A DNA stretch of 64,000 nucleotides from Gari tellinella (GCA_922989275.2 OV277866.1:49405246-49469245); one strand, 5' to 3'; numbered from the stretch's first letter, positions 39,440 to 50,259 are shown. The notes: generated from the letters alone by a model not told the origin. Numbers and translations: made by a program.

Positions 39440-39499
39440 TCAATCTGAATATGCAAACAGTTGGGCCTGATCTGATTAATAAATTATCATCGAAAAGGT

Positions 39500-40095
39500 A
39501 TTTCTGCACATTTTAAACTACAGTCAGTCATCATCGGAGTGAAATACGTTATTTAAAAGCTCTCTTGATATACCACAGTGACGCACATATTGATGGTGCT
39601 AGTATTACAAGAGTCACAAGATGTTAAAACAAATATTCCCTGAAGCACCATTGACAATACCCTGAAAATATTGTGCTATATAAACTTGTCTCCCAGCACA
39701 AAACCATTAAGTGTTGACTCTGCTACTGCAAAACTGATGTAATGATCGCTCAAAAATACGTATTTATAGACAAGAGGCGCCATGAATTAGGCTTTACATG
39801 TTTCGTTTGAGTATCTTTTCCTTTACTTTTAGTAACCTGCAGTATGCGATATTAACTGGACATTTTAGGAGTTACAAGTAATCAAAGCTCCTTTTGAAAA
39901 GTCAGCAATATAAGGGATGTCTCTTGTCTTTACAGCTAGAAGCCATTTCACTGGAAGCCATTGAATGAGTTGTCTTTGCTATAACGCAGTAATCAATCTG
40001 TGGCTACATCCGGGGAATACACACGTAAAGAAACACATCGAGATATATCGGTGCCAAGAGACGAATAGATGTAAAGATTGAACAAGATCGATCAA
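39500..40095. other. No recognisable feature
   Basis: About 600 bp. A half alpha arm (CAAACAGTTGGGCCTGATC) lies just before, at 39,455-39,473. Nothing else recognised. Confidence 0.4.
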
Positions 40096-40099
40096 CAAT

Positions 40100-40210
40100 C
40101 CCAACATAAAACTGAAACGTATGTTATTATTTTCCGTTTAAACTAAACCAAACGCAAACGCATTGCAATACAGTCTAGTACATAACAATGTTGTGAAATT
40201 GTAGACATCA
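40100..40210 (-). mobile_element. Family A end fragment
   Basis: CTGAAACGTATGTTATTATT, CCGTTTAAACTAAACC and AACGCAAACGCATTGCAAT. Truncated at about 40,210. Confidence 0.5.
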
Positions 40211-40227
40211 AATTTTGGACCGAGTAG

Positions 40228-40468
40228 TTATTTATTTCAACACTAAGTAACTCTTGTGGTTGATCATGTTACCTTGTGGATATTTTTAATGGCCAAAGCA
40301 TGAACCAGTCTACTTGGAATTCTTGGTAGTTTAATAAATACATATCTAAATTAGCAAACCGTGTAGACCGTGATCAGAAGGCTCCCATAGGAGCCCTCTG
40401 ATCTTGGTTTACACTGTTAGCAAATGTAATAAGAATATTTTAAACAGTTAAATGGTGTTGAAAGAGTA
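40228..40468 (+). mobile_element. Family M MITE, copy 1 (E-type hairpin)
   Basis: TTATTTCAACACTAAGTAAC to GGTGTTGAAAGAGT. Shares ACCAGTCTACTTGGAATTC with the copy at 55,886-56,130. Hairpin GTGTAGACCGTGATCAGAAG ... CCTCTGATCTTGGTTTACAC with a GGCTCCCATAGGAGCC tip. Confidence 0.7.
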
Positions 40469-40479
40469 TATAGTTACAT

Positions 40480-40600
40480 TTTAGAAGCCTGATTAGATGC
40501 CGACTTACCCGTCGTCTGATCTGGCCTAAAACTGTTTGCAGTTGGCTTACACTTTCAGCACACGTTTATTTAGTAGGAAATTACAACATTTATATAACCA
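40480..40600 (-). mobile_element. Family A fragment
   Basis: TTAGAAGCCTGATTAGATGC / CGTCGTCTGATCTGGCC hairpin, AAAACTGTTTGCAG, then CACACGTTTATTTAGTAGG and ACAACATTTA. Long arm missing. Confidence 0.6.
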
Positions 40601-40639
40601 TGTATATCATTAAATATGAGATGTGTGCCTTTCTTTAAT

Positions 40640-40850
40640 GTCATATGTTTAAATACAAATGAGCCGTGCCATGACAAAACCTGTCTTTTTGCATTGCAAA
40701 TAGTGTCGATCCACGTCAAAGACGCAACCACTGGTCTTGATATACACTGTTTGTAAACCACATGCATCAAAATAATTGTATGTAGCTATATACGGTATTT
40801 GTATACCAAACTCAGATACAGAGCTTGTAATGACAACGGTGCTTGGTCTG
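40640..40850. mobile_element. Family N fragment
   Basis: TTTAAATACAAATGAGCCGTG, CATGACAAAACCTGTC and GCATTGCAAATAGTG, then ACTCAGATACAGAGC and GGTGCTTGGTCTGTAC, all in the same order as the complete N at 46,013-46,305. Central hairpin decayed. Confidence 0.6.
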
Positions 40851-40969
40851 TACAACTGTCTTTTGAATTTTTACAATAATATAGGTAGATTCTATTTACG
40901 GTATTTGCAAAGAATTGATTCCAAAGGTGCATTTATGTAGGTCTTTGAGAGAATTCTGCTATACGTTCA

Positions 40970-41095
40970 GCTTAATTTAAGCCCCCATTTGCTAAGATAT
41001 AGATACTATTTCTGATGGCCCATGTGCCTGACAGTATAGAGTATAACTGTTTTCTTCAATGGAGCCAAAGGTCAAGAGTATTATGGTGTAATGGG
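40970..41095 (+). mobile_element. Family F right-end fragment
   Basis: ATTTCTGATGGCCCATGTGC, ACTGTTTTCTTCAATGGAG and TTATGGTGTAATGGG then TTAA (41,096-41,099). Left half and hairpin absent. Confidence 0.65.
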
Positions 41096-41167
41096 TTAAC
41101 GAATTAAGCTTTCTTATTGTTTAAAACCTTAGGTTACCCTTATACCGCTGCCATTTGGGAGGCGATT

Positions 41168-41488
41168 AAAGTGCCCCCTCTCTGCAACAACACCCAAAAT
41201 GTTGTTCGGAGGGAGCTGTTATATGGAGGGAAATTGCCTTCAAATTGGCTTACATATGCAAATAGCGTCTGATCAGAATTCAAGCCGTTTGTTATTGGTC
41301 ATTATAATAATTGTCAAAAGGTCCACTCATATGTAATTATGAGAAACAACAGCAGACAACAACTTTAAGCAAGCGATATGGCAATTGTGATAGTGTTAGA
41401 ATAGTTATTTATTTTGGCGGAACCGCGGCAAACATCGTTGAAAGGAGGGACTCGTTATTGGGAAGGCCGTTTTAGGGAGGAAACACAG
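41168..41488 (-). mobile_element. Family C copy
   Basis: AAGTGCCCCCTCTCTGCAAC to GTTTTAGGGAGGAAACACAG. The hairpin left arm is lost (GCAAATAGCGTCTGATCAG). Confidence 0.8.
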
Positions 41489-41489
41489 T

Positions 41490-42025
41490 TCATTGACAAA
41501 AACGGTACGTCTGACAAGAATCAAATCTTTCTGAAACACCCAATGTAATTTCTTCAGTTATACTGTTGGAATTAAATAACTAGTGCATACACCACTTTGA
41601 AAGCAAATGTTAAGGACGGTAAAATGGTAAAAACACTTTGTATTATAGCTGTAAGATAGTAAAAGCAAGAAATGTTTTGACTGTGACAATAATAAACTTT
41701 GAAAGCCATCAACTTCGTTAAATCTTCAAACGCCCAGTCGTGTTCACATACTCCACTAGCGAACGTAGTTTTCTGGTAAAGCAATCATTCGCTGAAGAAT
41801 GTTTCAGGAAAACAGTATGCTCGTTTATCATCGGGGTGGGAAACTCAGTAGACAAATAACTGTCGAAATATTACTGTTATTGTGCTTGTCACGTGATCAA
41901 ACAACGTGGAAAGTTTATGTTATTATATTAGTTTTCAACTTTAAACCTGTGCCTCACACCAGACGTCGATTGCATCTGTCTGCAAATATATATTTTTGCT
42001 CAACAATTTGGGCCTTCCTTCCGAC
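41490..42025. other. No recognisable feature
   Basis: About 540 bp. Open frames on both strands (41,572-41,784 minus; 41,799-42,125 plus) have no recognisable domain; the latter overlaps an A fragment. Confidence 0.35.
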
Positions 42026-42029
42026 AGTG

Positions 42030-42115
42030 GCAGATCTAGTACATTTGGAAAGACGTTATTTTCACCAATACAATATTTTTTATTTCAAACAGTTTGGAGA
42101 TAATTCTACTTTACC
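42030..42115 (+). mobile_element. Family A left-half fragment
   Basis: TTGGAAAGACGTTATTTTCA, CCAATACAATATTT and CAAACAGTTTGGAGATAATTC, stopping at the hairpin. Confidence 0.5.
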
Positions 42116-42349
42116 ATTAGCCTAGTTTAAAAGGTCGCCTGTCTTCTGGAAACAGGCTATGGGGTAAAGAGTAAAATGGCGTTGCTCATATTTGTAACAC
42201 AAATTTGGACATCACCCACATTTCCTGATCTTACAATAAATGGAAACCTTGACTTTGACCTTACTGTGATTTCAATATTGTGTTTATATAACCGGAATAA
42301 CTGACCATGGTCTATGTTGTTTGTGAGTCATATATCAAATGTTTAAATG

Positions 42350-42891
42350 GTTTTATTTATGCTTTTCGGTTGATTACCACGAAATAGCAGTGGATTATCA
42401 CTGCAGTGGATTATCATCAATCGCTTTTATTATGAATTTTCCCCGTAGGGCTCCCCAAGAATCGTAGTAAATCGTGTCTTATCGTTAAATTCCGGCAGTC
42501 CGATTTGTCGCGAACTACTCACCGGAAGAGTACGAATCCAAACTCGGGAGCAACGAAGTAATTCGGATGACGTCAAATCAATAAATAAGTGACGTCATCG
42601 TACGGGAAACTGTTTCGAAAATGTGTTCGATATAAAGTTGGGGCTCAACACGGGGTAAATCATTTACTTTCGCTTTCTCAATTGTCGAACAATTTCGTTT
42701 AAAAAGTGGCTTAAACGCATAAATAAATAGAATAATTGTATTTTTTCAGTATAATATCGAATTTAATCCATTTCGTGAACATCAGACTGTTATATTTTCA
42801 CTCGTGGCTTCGCCACTCGTGAAAATATAACGTCTGATGTTCACTCAATGGATTAAATTTCTATCTTATACTGAAAAAAACAATTATCCTC
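42350..42891 (-). mobile_element. Family L element, copy 2 (inverted)
   Basis: Starts TTTTATTTATGCTTTTCGG and ends TTATACTGAAAAAAACAATT. The ~125-nt hairpin (42,756-42,881) centres on CACTCGTGGCTTCGCCACTCG. Both TGACGTCA octamers are conserved (42,568-42,575; 42,590-42,597), separated by one base more than in copy 1. Confidence 0.8.
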
Positions 42892-43099
42892 TATGTAATG
42901 AAAGATAAGAGTGCTCGCAAAGAGTGTGCATGACACCTCTATATCTTCAACGCCCTCTTATGAAGTAATGGATCTGCTCTTGATGGCACTTTCAGTTTGT
43001 TTTGTTGAACAATAAGAACGACATCGACAATATGAAATGGATATTACGCATAACGCGTTCGTGTGTACATGTATGCCTTTAGCATGCTTAGAGCGTGTT

Positions 43100-43175
43100 G
43101 GCGAAAACAGTTACTAAACAGTTTGAATCCAAACGAGTAGCTACTATTTAGGTGTCTTATCTGGATACAAACTAT
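43100..43175. repeat. Alpha-hairpin relic
   Basis: ACTAAACAGTTTGAATCCAAAC ends (split at 43,123) and GGTGTCTTATCTGGATAC, AAACTATTTG. Centre TAGCTACTATTTAGG is decayed. Confidence 0.45.
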
Positions 43176-43192
43176 TTGATTCTTTGATAATA

Positions 43193-43230
43193 CAGTAGAG
43201 GAGATGTTATTCTTTCCGAATAAACACGTA
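43193..43230 (+). mobile_element. Family A left-end stub
   Basis: CAGTAGAGGAGATGTTATTC, TTTCCGAATAAACACG, cut by the next A at TA (43,229-43,230). Confidence 0.7.
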
Positions 43231-43438
43231 CAGTGGAGAATCTGTTATTCTTTCCCGTTTAAACGCAAACATACGCAAACGCAAAACACTAAAATGTAGA
43301 AAAGTACAACTTTTGGACAATTCTGATAATTCATGTTTATCTTGATGGCAAACAGTTTGGAGCCTGATCAGACGCCGGGTAACCCGGCGTCTGATCTGGC
43401 TCCAAACTGTTTGCACTGTAAATAATAGTTTTAACGTA
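43231..43438 (-). mobile_element. Family A copy, short-arm end lost
   Basis: CAGTGGAGAATCTGTTATTC, young-type long arm and full hairpin with tip GGGTAACCC. Ends at TTTTAACGTAATC where AAACGCGTTTATT is expected; the B element at 43,441 begins there. Confidence 0.88.
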
Positions 43439-43440
43439 AT

Positions 43441-43652
43441 CAACAAACACTTTCGCTGCAAAATTATTTGTGAGTTTTTTTACCCCATTCACCGCTATAT
43501 TGTCGTCTGCTTCAATTTATTGTCTGCAAGAATGTTTCAAAGTTAGACTTAAGGTAGTATGACTTGAGAAATATCATTACAAGTGTTAAATAGTATGATC
43601 AGGATTCATACTGTTTGCAAAGTCGCCTTTTGGTGTCATTGGTAGTGAAATA
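43441..43652. mobile_element. Family B copy
   Basis: ACACTTTCGCTGCAAAATT to GGTAGTGAAATAG then TTAA (43,653-43,656). TTTTTTTACCCCATTCACCG and GTCGTCTGCTTC present. Hairpin left arm deleted (GTTAAATAGTATGATCAGG). Confidence 0.8.
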
Positions 43653-43656
43653 GTTA

Positions 43657-43815
43657 ATTCTATTGCAAACCAGTTGGAGCTATACTAGTGCTTCAATTCA
43701 TCATTTTGGTACACAAGTTAAATCCCTAGTAATTTCTACAAAAAAAATTCTACGATTTATCTCAATGCATTTTGTTTGCATTTAAACTGGACCCCCCCCC
43801 CCCCCCCCCCCATGC
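43657..43815 (+). mobile_element. Family A fragment followed by poly-C
   Basis: TTCTATTGCAAACCAGTTGG and GCATTTTGTTTGCATTTAAA, then a run of about 20 C (43,792-43,811). Confidence 0.55.
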
Positions 43816-44041
43816 CCCCTCTGTACAATAATCCATTTGAAAATAAACATGAGTTGAGGGGTAAATTGATACTAATTAAAGCATGACTATATTCTTCCGT
43901 TGCATGTGAACGCCTACAAGGGGCGTTTTTCAATGGCACTATCGAAATCAAAATGCATTTTGCTATGCAAACATTCAAACACAATAAATATTCGTTAGAA
44001 AATTTGCAATTGAACAAAGCACGTACTGAAAAGGAATCTTA

Positions 44042-44275
44042 CAGAGGATGTGACGTCATTCTTTCCTAATAAACGCGTTTACGCGAAAACTATTACCTCA
44101 ATTGAAAACATTGTGGAGCCAGATAAGACACCGGGTGACCCGCCGTCTGACCAGGCACAAAGATGTTTTCCACTCTGATAATAGAAGGTGGTGTGCAATT
44201 TCAAAACAATGTCATATTCTACATTTAGTGTATTGCGTTTGCGTTTCGTTTGCGTTTAAACAGGAAAGAATAATG
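44042..44275 (+). mobile_element. Family A copy, right end lost
   Basis: CAGAGGATGTGACGTCATTC after TA (44,040-44,041). Hairpin AGATAAGACACCGGGTGACC / CGCCGTCTGACCAGGC partly paired. Ends AGGAAAGAATAATG. Confidence 0.8.
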
Positions 44276-44324
44276 TAAGATGTTATCAATTTCCCAATTG
44301 TGTGGCCACATTCAGTTACAATAA

Positions 44325-44508
44325 GGGAAGATATTGTTTTTACTCAAAACCATGTTGGCGATTAAACAACTATTCCCAAGTCAAATCGTTTGCAGCTATA
44401 TCAGACGCCGCGATAACTGGAGACTGACAGGCTCCAATCTGCTTATGACTGAAATAACAACACATCGTCAACGATTTCAAATATATGTCATTCTGCATAC
44501 TGTATTTT
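44325..44508 (+). mobile_element. Family A copy, decayed
   Basis: GGGAAGATATTGTTTTTAC, ATGTTGGCGATTAAACAAC, hairpin CAGACGCCGCGATAACTGG and GACAGGCTCCAATCTG. Confidence 0.55.
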
Positions 44509-44510
44509 AC

Positions 44511-44597
44511 AGTGCTCCTTCTCCACAACAGCCCTCTGAACAACGATTCTCTCCTTACAACAATGATTGCCGCTGTTCCCCAAACAAGACAATCACG
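44511..44597 (+). mobile_element. Family C left-end fragment
   Basis: CAGTGCTCCTTCTCCACAAC after TA (44,509-44,510), to CCCCAAACAAGACAATCACG, where an A element begins. Confidence 0.8.
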
Positions 44598-44599
44598 TA

Positions 44600-44845
44600 C
44601 AGTGGAGAAAACGTTATTCTTTCCCAATAAACGCGTTTACGCTAAAACTATTATTTGCTGTGCAAACAGATTAGAGTCAGATCAGACGCCGGGTAACCCG
44701 GCGTCTGATCAGGCTCCAAACTGTTTGCCACCAAGATAAACATGAATTATCAGAAGTGTCCAAAAGTTGTTCTTTACTACGTTTCAGTGCTTTGCGTTTG
44801 CGTACGTTTGCGTTTAAACGGGAAAGAATAACAGCTTCTCCACTG
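44600..44845 (+). mobile_element. Family A MITE
   Basis: TA at 44,598-44,599 and 44,846-44,847. Left TIR GAAAACG, right TIR ACAGCTTC, so the ends differ. Hairpin base ACAGATTAGAGTC unpaired. Confidence 0.94.
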
Positions 44846-44887
44846 TATTCTCCACTTTACACATGTATTTCATACATTCGTGATATA

Positions 44888-45115
44888 GTAGAGAAGACTT
44901 TATTCTTTCCCGTATTGCAATTAAATGTAGAAAATCACTTTTTGAAAAAAACTTTTTGAAATTTCTAACTATTTATTTTAAGCTTAGAGGCAAACAGTTT
45001 GGAGCCTAAACAAAATCCGGGTTACCCGGTGTCTGAAATGGCTCCAAACTGTTTGCAATGGACACAGTTTTAGCGTAAACGTGTTTATTGGGAAAGAATA
45101 ATGTCTTCTTCACTG
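44888..45115 (-). mobile_element. Family A copy, older
   Basis: GTAGAGAAGACTTTATTC to GTCTTCTTCACTG then TA. Long arm shortened (CCCGTATTGCAATTAAATG). Hairpin left stem CTAAACAAAATCCGGG decayed. Confidence 0.85.
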
Positions 45116-45388
45116 TATCTAAAGGAACCATATTTCGTGACGCGATTGGTTCTAAATACGAAAATTCAACATAGATTCTATTACAGCGGAAGCTCTCGGA
45201 ATACTAATCGATACGAATATTTACATAAAGACCTGTCATATAAACCATTTTCCTCTTATAGAAACGTCAAACAGAATGCTATTTCGTGTGCCCGTCTTCT
45301 TCTGATAAAGCAGTTATTCACCTGTGCGTAATCTAAATACACCAAAAAAGATGACTTAATATGTTTGATAGCAAAGCAAAATACTCTA

Positions 45389-45750
45389 CAGCGTTCCCCT
45401 CCTACAACGAGCCTCCGAACAACGATTCCATCATCACAAAGATACTTGCCGCTGTTCCCAAAAAAGGACAATTACATGTTTGTCTAACACATACCATCCT
45501 GCAATATCGTCTGCTTAGAACTTTCGTCTGCTATTTTGTCTAAAAGTTACTTTTTAGTGGACATAGAAATTTTACGAAAATACCTTGAATCCAGATCAAA
45601 AGCCGCGTTACGCTGCGTATGATCTGAATTCAACCTGTTTGCACATGTAAGCCAATTTTCCTATAACATCAGCTCACTTTGAACATCTCACACACTTTTT
45701 GTCTTCCCTGTTGTTCTAGTGAGGAGGTGTTGTAGTAAATGAGAACACTC
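45389..45750 (+). mobile_element. Family C copy
   Basis: TA at 45,387-45,388 and 45,751-45,752. CAGCGTTCCCCTCCTACAAC to AATGAGAACACTC. Hairpin AGATCAAAAGCCGCGTTACG / GCTGCGTATGATCTG partly paired. Confidence 0.82.
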
Positions 45751-46012
45751 TAGTATAATGTATAAACGACAGAGAAAATACTCTTGGAGCAGACTTAGAC
45801 GCTGATTTATGCTTTTTCAACATATGTATTAAAAAGTCTCTTGAAATCAAATACATGTACATGTCGTAAACAGTTTTTAAAAAGACGTTGACATACACGA
45901 ACAAAACCAAACAAGCAAACAAACAGCCTTAGCCAAACACAAACAGTATTAATGTACGTATGTCTTATAGTCAGGTAAGTTTTTAAAATTCCATGTCTAA
46001 TACATTGAATAG

Positions 46013-46305
46013 AAATATATTTGAGCCGAGCCATGGCAAAACCTGCCTTATTGCATTGCAAACCGAGTAGATCAAGGCCAGCAGTCGCGTCATAGACGCG
46101 GCGGCTGGCCTTGATCTACTCTGTTTGACATTCCCAATTATCTAAAGCATTATATTTAGCAGTATTACAATGTATATACGTTATTTGGGAGTGTAGAGCA
46201 AACTCAGTTACAGAGCCTGGGATGAGAATGGTGCTCGGTCTGTATAATATTGCAATGCAATAAGGCAGGTTTGGTCATGACACGACTGATTTGTAAATAT
46301 ATTAG
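46013..46305. mobile_element. Family N long-TIR element, complete
   Basis: TIRs of about 45 bp: TTGAGCCGAGCCATGGCAAA ... CCTTATTGCATTGCAA at the left and the inverted GCAATGCAATAAGGCAGG ... GTCATGACACGACTG at the right. Hairpin 46,060-46,127: GAGTAGATCAAGGCCAGC / GCTGGCCTTGATCTACTC, tip GTCGCGTCATAGACGCGGC. Same architecture as the alpha families with a different stem sequence. Confidence 0.8.
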
Positions 46306-46439
46306 CCTTCGGTATATATAAAGTCTGATTCCGTCTTTTTTCCTTACATTTACATTTCAAGGAAAAATGAATGTCGATGGACTCGATACCTTCTTGTATC
46401 GTCGCAGTCTTTATTAAAAACGTCGCTATTTTAAAACGT

Positions 46440-46790
46440 TGAACGTACATTTGTTTTGAAACAGATTGGATCGAGATCAGACAGTTTCTAACAGTCAATG
46501 AACTTAGTCTTATTCAATAATATGGTTAAATATTTTGTTGACCCAATTATAAGGACACATCATATCTCGTCTATTATCAACATGTTATAAGTCGCTACTA
46601 CTGTGGTAATAAAAAGCAATATGTTATTGCAAACTGATGTTTAGTGGACAGCTGTCCAAATAATGACACCATTTCCCCGATACCAATTCTGCTAACCTAC
46701 TTTGCCACAAGCGAAACCTAAATGTTTTTTGCAAACATTTTTAATAGGACCAAACGCCAAGTAACTCGGTAACTGGTCTGGTAAACATTA
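46440..46790. repeat. Two alpha relics in otherwise blank DNA
   Basis: AAACAGATTGGATCGAGATC (46,459) keeps a left arm. TTTTTAATAGGACCAAACGC / CTGGTCTGGTAAACATT (46,738-46,788) is a decayed hairpin. Confidence 0.35.
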
Positions 46791-47104
46791 GAATGTATTG
46801 TTCGTCAGTAGACACGCATCAACATCGTTCGATGACAGTTTTGACACCCATTACATTTTACATTTTAAGTTAAGGGTAAGCGGAGATTTCCGATACGTGA
46901 CCAGTCCAGATTGTGGATATTTATGTCAATAAATGGACATGATAATATGGTTTGGGCTTTTATCTGGTAACACTAAAACACAGTAATACACTCAAAACAT
47001 AGCAAAACTACAAAATCTCTGGCAAATAATTAGTTTAACGCACACAATGTCATTAGCGGCAAAGTCGTTAAATACACTTCATTTGAGATTGATATTTCAT
47101 ATTT
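46791..47104. other. No recognisable feature
   Basis: About 310 bp flanking the second pearl-like copy. Confidence 0.4.
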
Positions 47105-47439
47105 AAGTCCCATTGTGTTTTCAGACCTTTCTTTAATGTCCGAAATACAATAACGGTTAATAATAATGCTTGAACATTCTGATGGGCCAAACTGATCAAA
47201 TAAATGTTGAAGACAGACCTAAATCATCAAAAAGGCGATTTAAAACTGTAACAAACCGAAAGTAGAACGTCTGACATAAACATTACCACACGGATTAGTG
47301 TCACGTGGTACAGCTGGGATCAACTTCACAGTGTGCTAGCGTATCTAGGATATTGCTTTAAAATGAGTCACATTTCATCACAACGGTGGTAAAACGAAAG
47401 CAGCGCCCGTCCCTCCGTCAGTCAGTCAGACTTTCACAC

Positions 47440-48060
47440 TTTTTTGTACGCTCTCTAACTCAAATATTTTTTATCTGATCTTCCACAAAGTTGCTGAAAA
47501 TATGTGTTGGTATAAAATGTAGGCCAAGTTCGATAACTACTCAAATTGTATTAGGCATGTCAGAGTCATTACCGTTGAATTATAAAAAATGGCTTTTTCA
47601 GTCGTGTCCGCTTTCTAACACAGACAGTTTTTATCGGATCTTCATTAAACATGCTGAAAATGTTTATTTATATAGAATCTAGGTCCAGTTTGATTACTGA
47701 TAAAATCGCATGAGGCATGTCTGAGTGTTTGCCCTTTCAGTATTAAAAAATGATTGTTTCAGCATTTATTTTTTATCTCTAACACAAAATATTTTATTGG
47801 ATCTTCACCAAACGTGCTGAAAATTTTCATGAATATTAAATTTAGGTTTAGTTTGATTACTACTAAAATCGCACAAGGCATGTTGGAATTATTGCCCTTG
47901 AATGACTAAAATTGACTACTTCAGGCTTGTCAGCTTTATGACTCAAACAGTTTTAATTGGATCTTCGCCAAATTTGCTGAAAATAATATTTGTATAAAAC
48001 CTTGGTCCAGTTCTATAAATACCCAAATCGCCGAAGGCATGTTGGAGTTATGGTTCTTCA
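47440..48060 (-). repeat. Four 160-bp units (reverse)
   Basis: GGATCTTCACCAAACGTGCT or variants near 47,479, 47,640, 47,801 and 47,960, spacing about 160 bp. Confidence 0.85.
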
Positions 48061-48229
48061 ATTTTTAAAGTTTTGCTATTTTATTTTTATTTTTGCCCTG
48101 TCCACTCTGTAAAATGGTCAATGGGTGCATGTGCTTCATCTTAGCCGTGTTGGTAATAAGTTAACTAATAAATGGCCACTCCATTTCTCCTTTACCTCTT
48201 GAAGGATTTTCATTCAACTGTATTCGAAT

Positions 48230-48500
48230 TTTCTTGACCTAGATTTAATACCAATACACATTGCCAGCAAGTTTGGTGAAGATCCAATAAAAATGTATGT
48301 AAAATGCTGAAACATTCATTTTTTAATTATTCAAGGGCAATAACTCAAAAATGACTCATGTGATTTTTCTAGTTATTAAACCTGACATAGATTCTATACT
48401 AATAAACATTTATAGCAAGTTTGGTGAAGATCTAACATGAAGTGTTTGAGTTACAGAACGGACAAAGCCGAAACAGTCGTTTTCAGCAAGCTTGGTAAAT
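48230..48500 (+). repeat. Two 160-bp units (forward)
   Basis: CAAGTTTGGTGAAGATCCAA near 48,262 and CAAGTTTGGTGAAGATCTAA near 48,418. They face the four reverse units, mirroring copy 1. Confidence 0.82.
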
Positions 48501-48572
48501 ATCCTCCATATTTTCTTTACACGGTCACACCGTGAATATTATTTACACGTTGTGACTGGATCTCATAGTTTA

Positions 48573-48686
48573 ACCCTGTGCCTTCTGGTCGCAACTTTAC
48601 GGAGTTTACAAACTGTTTGAATCTAGAACAGACTACACCGCGTAAGACGACAATGTCAAAGCAGACGTCTGTGCAGCAGAATAAGG
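48573..48686. mobile_element. B-like MITE remnant in pearl copy 2
   Basis: TTTAACCCTGTGCCTTCTGG to GCAGCAGAATAAGGGTTAA, matching both ends of the insert at 6307-6490. Most of the hairpin is deleted (AACTGTTTGAATCTAGAAC). Confidence 0.6.
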
Positions 48687-49092
48687 GTTAACCGCTTCAT
48701 TTTCAGCGCTCCAGTTAAGCGGGAGAAATCTGAACTAATCCAACATTTTCTCACTCATTTCAGCACCGAATGCTATGGTGTTACTACTGATTAAACCGTC
48801 TCTTCGAGACAATTTTAATGAGTATGACACCATTGGGTTTAAAAGCAGAAATAAAGATTTCAGTTTTCGAAATACTTCCGTTATCTGGAGCCCTGTATGT
48901 ACAGAGTTGTCCTTCTTTCCATTCACAAGGGAGGCTCTTTTAATCGTGCCGCATGAAAAAATTATAAATAAAAATTAAAAAGCGAATTTCTTAGATAAAG
49001 CCGGTTTTTGTGAAAGAATCACGTCCAATGTAAATCAAACGGGACCCCAAAGAACCGTTTCATGCAGGTTTCTCAAAAACACAATGCGGCTT

Positions 49093-49437
49093 GAATTAAA
49101 GACTCTTTCCGATGACGTAACCTCTAACGGAAGTCACACACAATTAATCCTGAGCAGATACGGGTTTTTTCGACGTTTGATCTGGATCCAGCTTGTTTTT
49201 AAATGCCCGTCAACTTGCATTTGGTAAGGGGTTTGTTCTCAGCACACAATGCAAAAACTGTAAGTGCTGCGGCGACAGAACGACAACAACGACGTCTTGT
49301 TTTTCATTTCTTATTTGCTTAATGGCAGAAAAAGAAACAGTGGTTATGTTAAAACACTATAACATGCATGTACTATTTAAATGTGTGTCAGGCATTAATG
49401 AATTAAGAAGCATTGTGATCTTTAAATGCAGGTTCCT
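49093..49437. other. No confident feature
   Basis: A half alpha arm (TTTGATCTGGATCCAGCTTG, 49,175-49,194) and an 82-aa plus frame (49,193-49,441) without recognisable motif. Confidence 0.35.
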
Positions 49438-49441
49438 TTAA

Positions 49442-49683
49442 CCCTTTACCTCATAGCATGTTTATAGTTTTGAAGACAGGTGACCACTTAAAGCAGGTTG
49501 AAAGTAAAGCAGAATGTGCCTTAAGGCACATTCTGCTTTACTTTCAGCCTGCTTTAAGCTAAAATCTGCTAGGTTATATAAAATAGTTGTAATAGTAATT
49601 GTTCATGAGGGTATAAACTGGAACTATTTTCTTCAGCGGAGGAATAAATTAAATACGCTAAAAGTCGCTTCTATGGGGGTTCC
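49442..49683 (+). mobile_element. Family F MITE with paired tip change
   Basis: TTAA at 49,438-49,441 and 49,684-49,687. Hairpin CTTAAAGCAGGTTGAAAG ... CTTTCAGCCTGCTTTAAG; tip AATGTGCCTTAAGGCACATT where other copies have AATGCGCC/GGCGCATT. Confidence 0.9.
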
Positions 49684-49699
49684 TTTAAAGATGTAAGTG

Positions 49700-49734
49700 T
49701 AACCTTCGTACATGAGTGTAGGGAGGGTGCACTG
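49700..49734 (+). mobile_element. Family C right-end stub
   Basis: GTGTAGGGAGGGTGCACTG then TA. Confidence 0.55.
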
Positions 49735-49736
49735 TA

Positions 49737-50040
49737 TGAAGTACTGAGTCTAATTGTTATATTCTAAATGTTCAATTGGCTGAATGATTTTCCGGTTCGC
49801 ATGTTCCAAGATAGAAATAATGAGACAATTACTCAAATTAAATGCATTCAAACTTATTTCATGCATTTACGTTTTTTAGTAATTTCCTTTTGTCTGTTTT
49901 TATCTCATCGTTTTTGTTATCGACCAGATTAACTATTTCATCCAATACTGCATCTGCACAGTTTTACGTAAAAACAAAACTACACAGTGTAGATCTAGAT
50001 GCGAGGTTGCAAACGCGATAATGTCATCTTGGTATACACT
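49737..50040. other. No recognisable feature
   Basis: About 300 bp of AT-rich DNA. Part of an A long arm (AAGCAAACGCAAAGCAATTA) follows at 50,057. Confidence 0.4.
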
Positions 50041-50083
50041 TAAAGGCAATTAAAAAGCAAACGCAAAGCAATTAAACGTACAA

Positions 50084-50259
50084 AACTAACAAACAGCTTG
50101 AATTCAGATCAGACGCCGTGTGACGCTGCATCTGATCTTGATTAAAGTTGTTTGCAAATTTAAGCTAAGTCTAAATTTCCCCTCCCTATAACGACTCCAT
50201 CCGAACAACACACACAATATGTGTCCCCATTTGGTAGCCGCTGTAGAGAGGGAGCGCTG
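50084..50259 (+). mobile_element. Family C right half
   Basis: AACAAACAGCTTGAATTCAG, hairpin AGACGCCGTGTGACGCTGC, and GTAGAGAGGGAGCGCTG then TA. The left half is missing; an A arm lies upstream. Confidence 0.8.

Larger units (their letters stand above)
47105..49092 (-). mobile_element. Pearl/HINE-like element, copy 2 (2.0 kb, inverted)
   Basis: AAGTCCCATTGTGTTTTCAG to ACACAATGCGGC. Aligns in reverse with 5901-8902 across both flanks (for example GGAGCCCTGTATGTACAGAG versus the complement of 6090-6110). Shorter mainly because the main array has four rather than ten units. The flanks have diverged, so the copies are not a recent duplication. Confidence 0.82.

Noticed and set aside
5901..49092. 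A single giant 43-kb transposon bounded by the inverted pearl-like copies
   Set aside because: Each copy has its own two ends, copy 1 sits inside an A element that resumes right after it, and the interior holds no core transposon genes.
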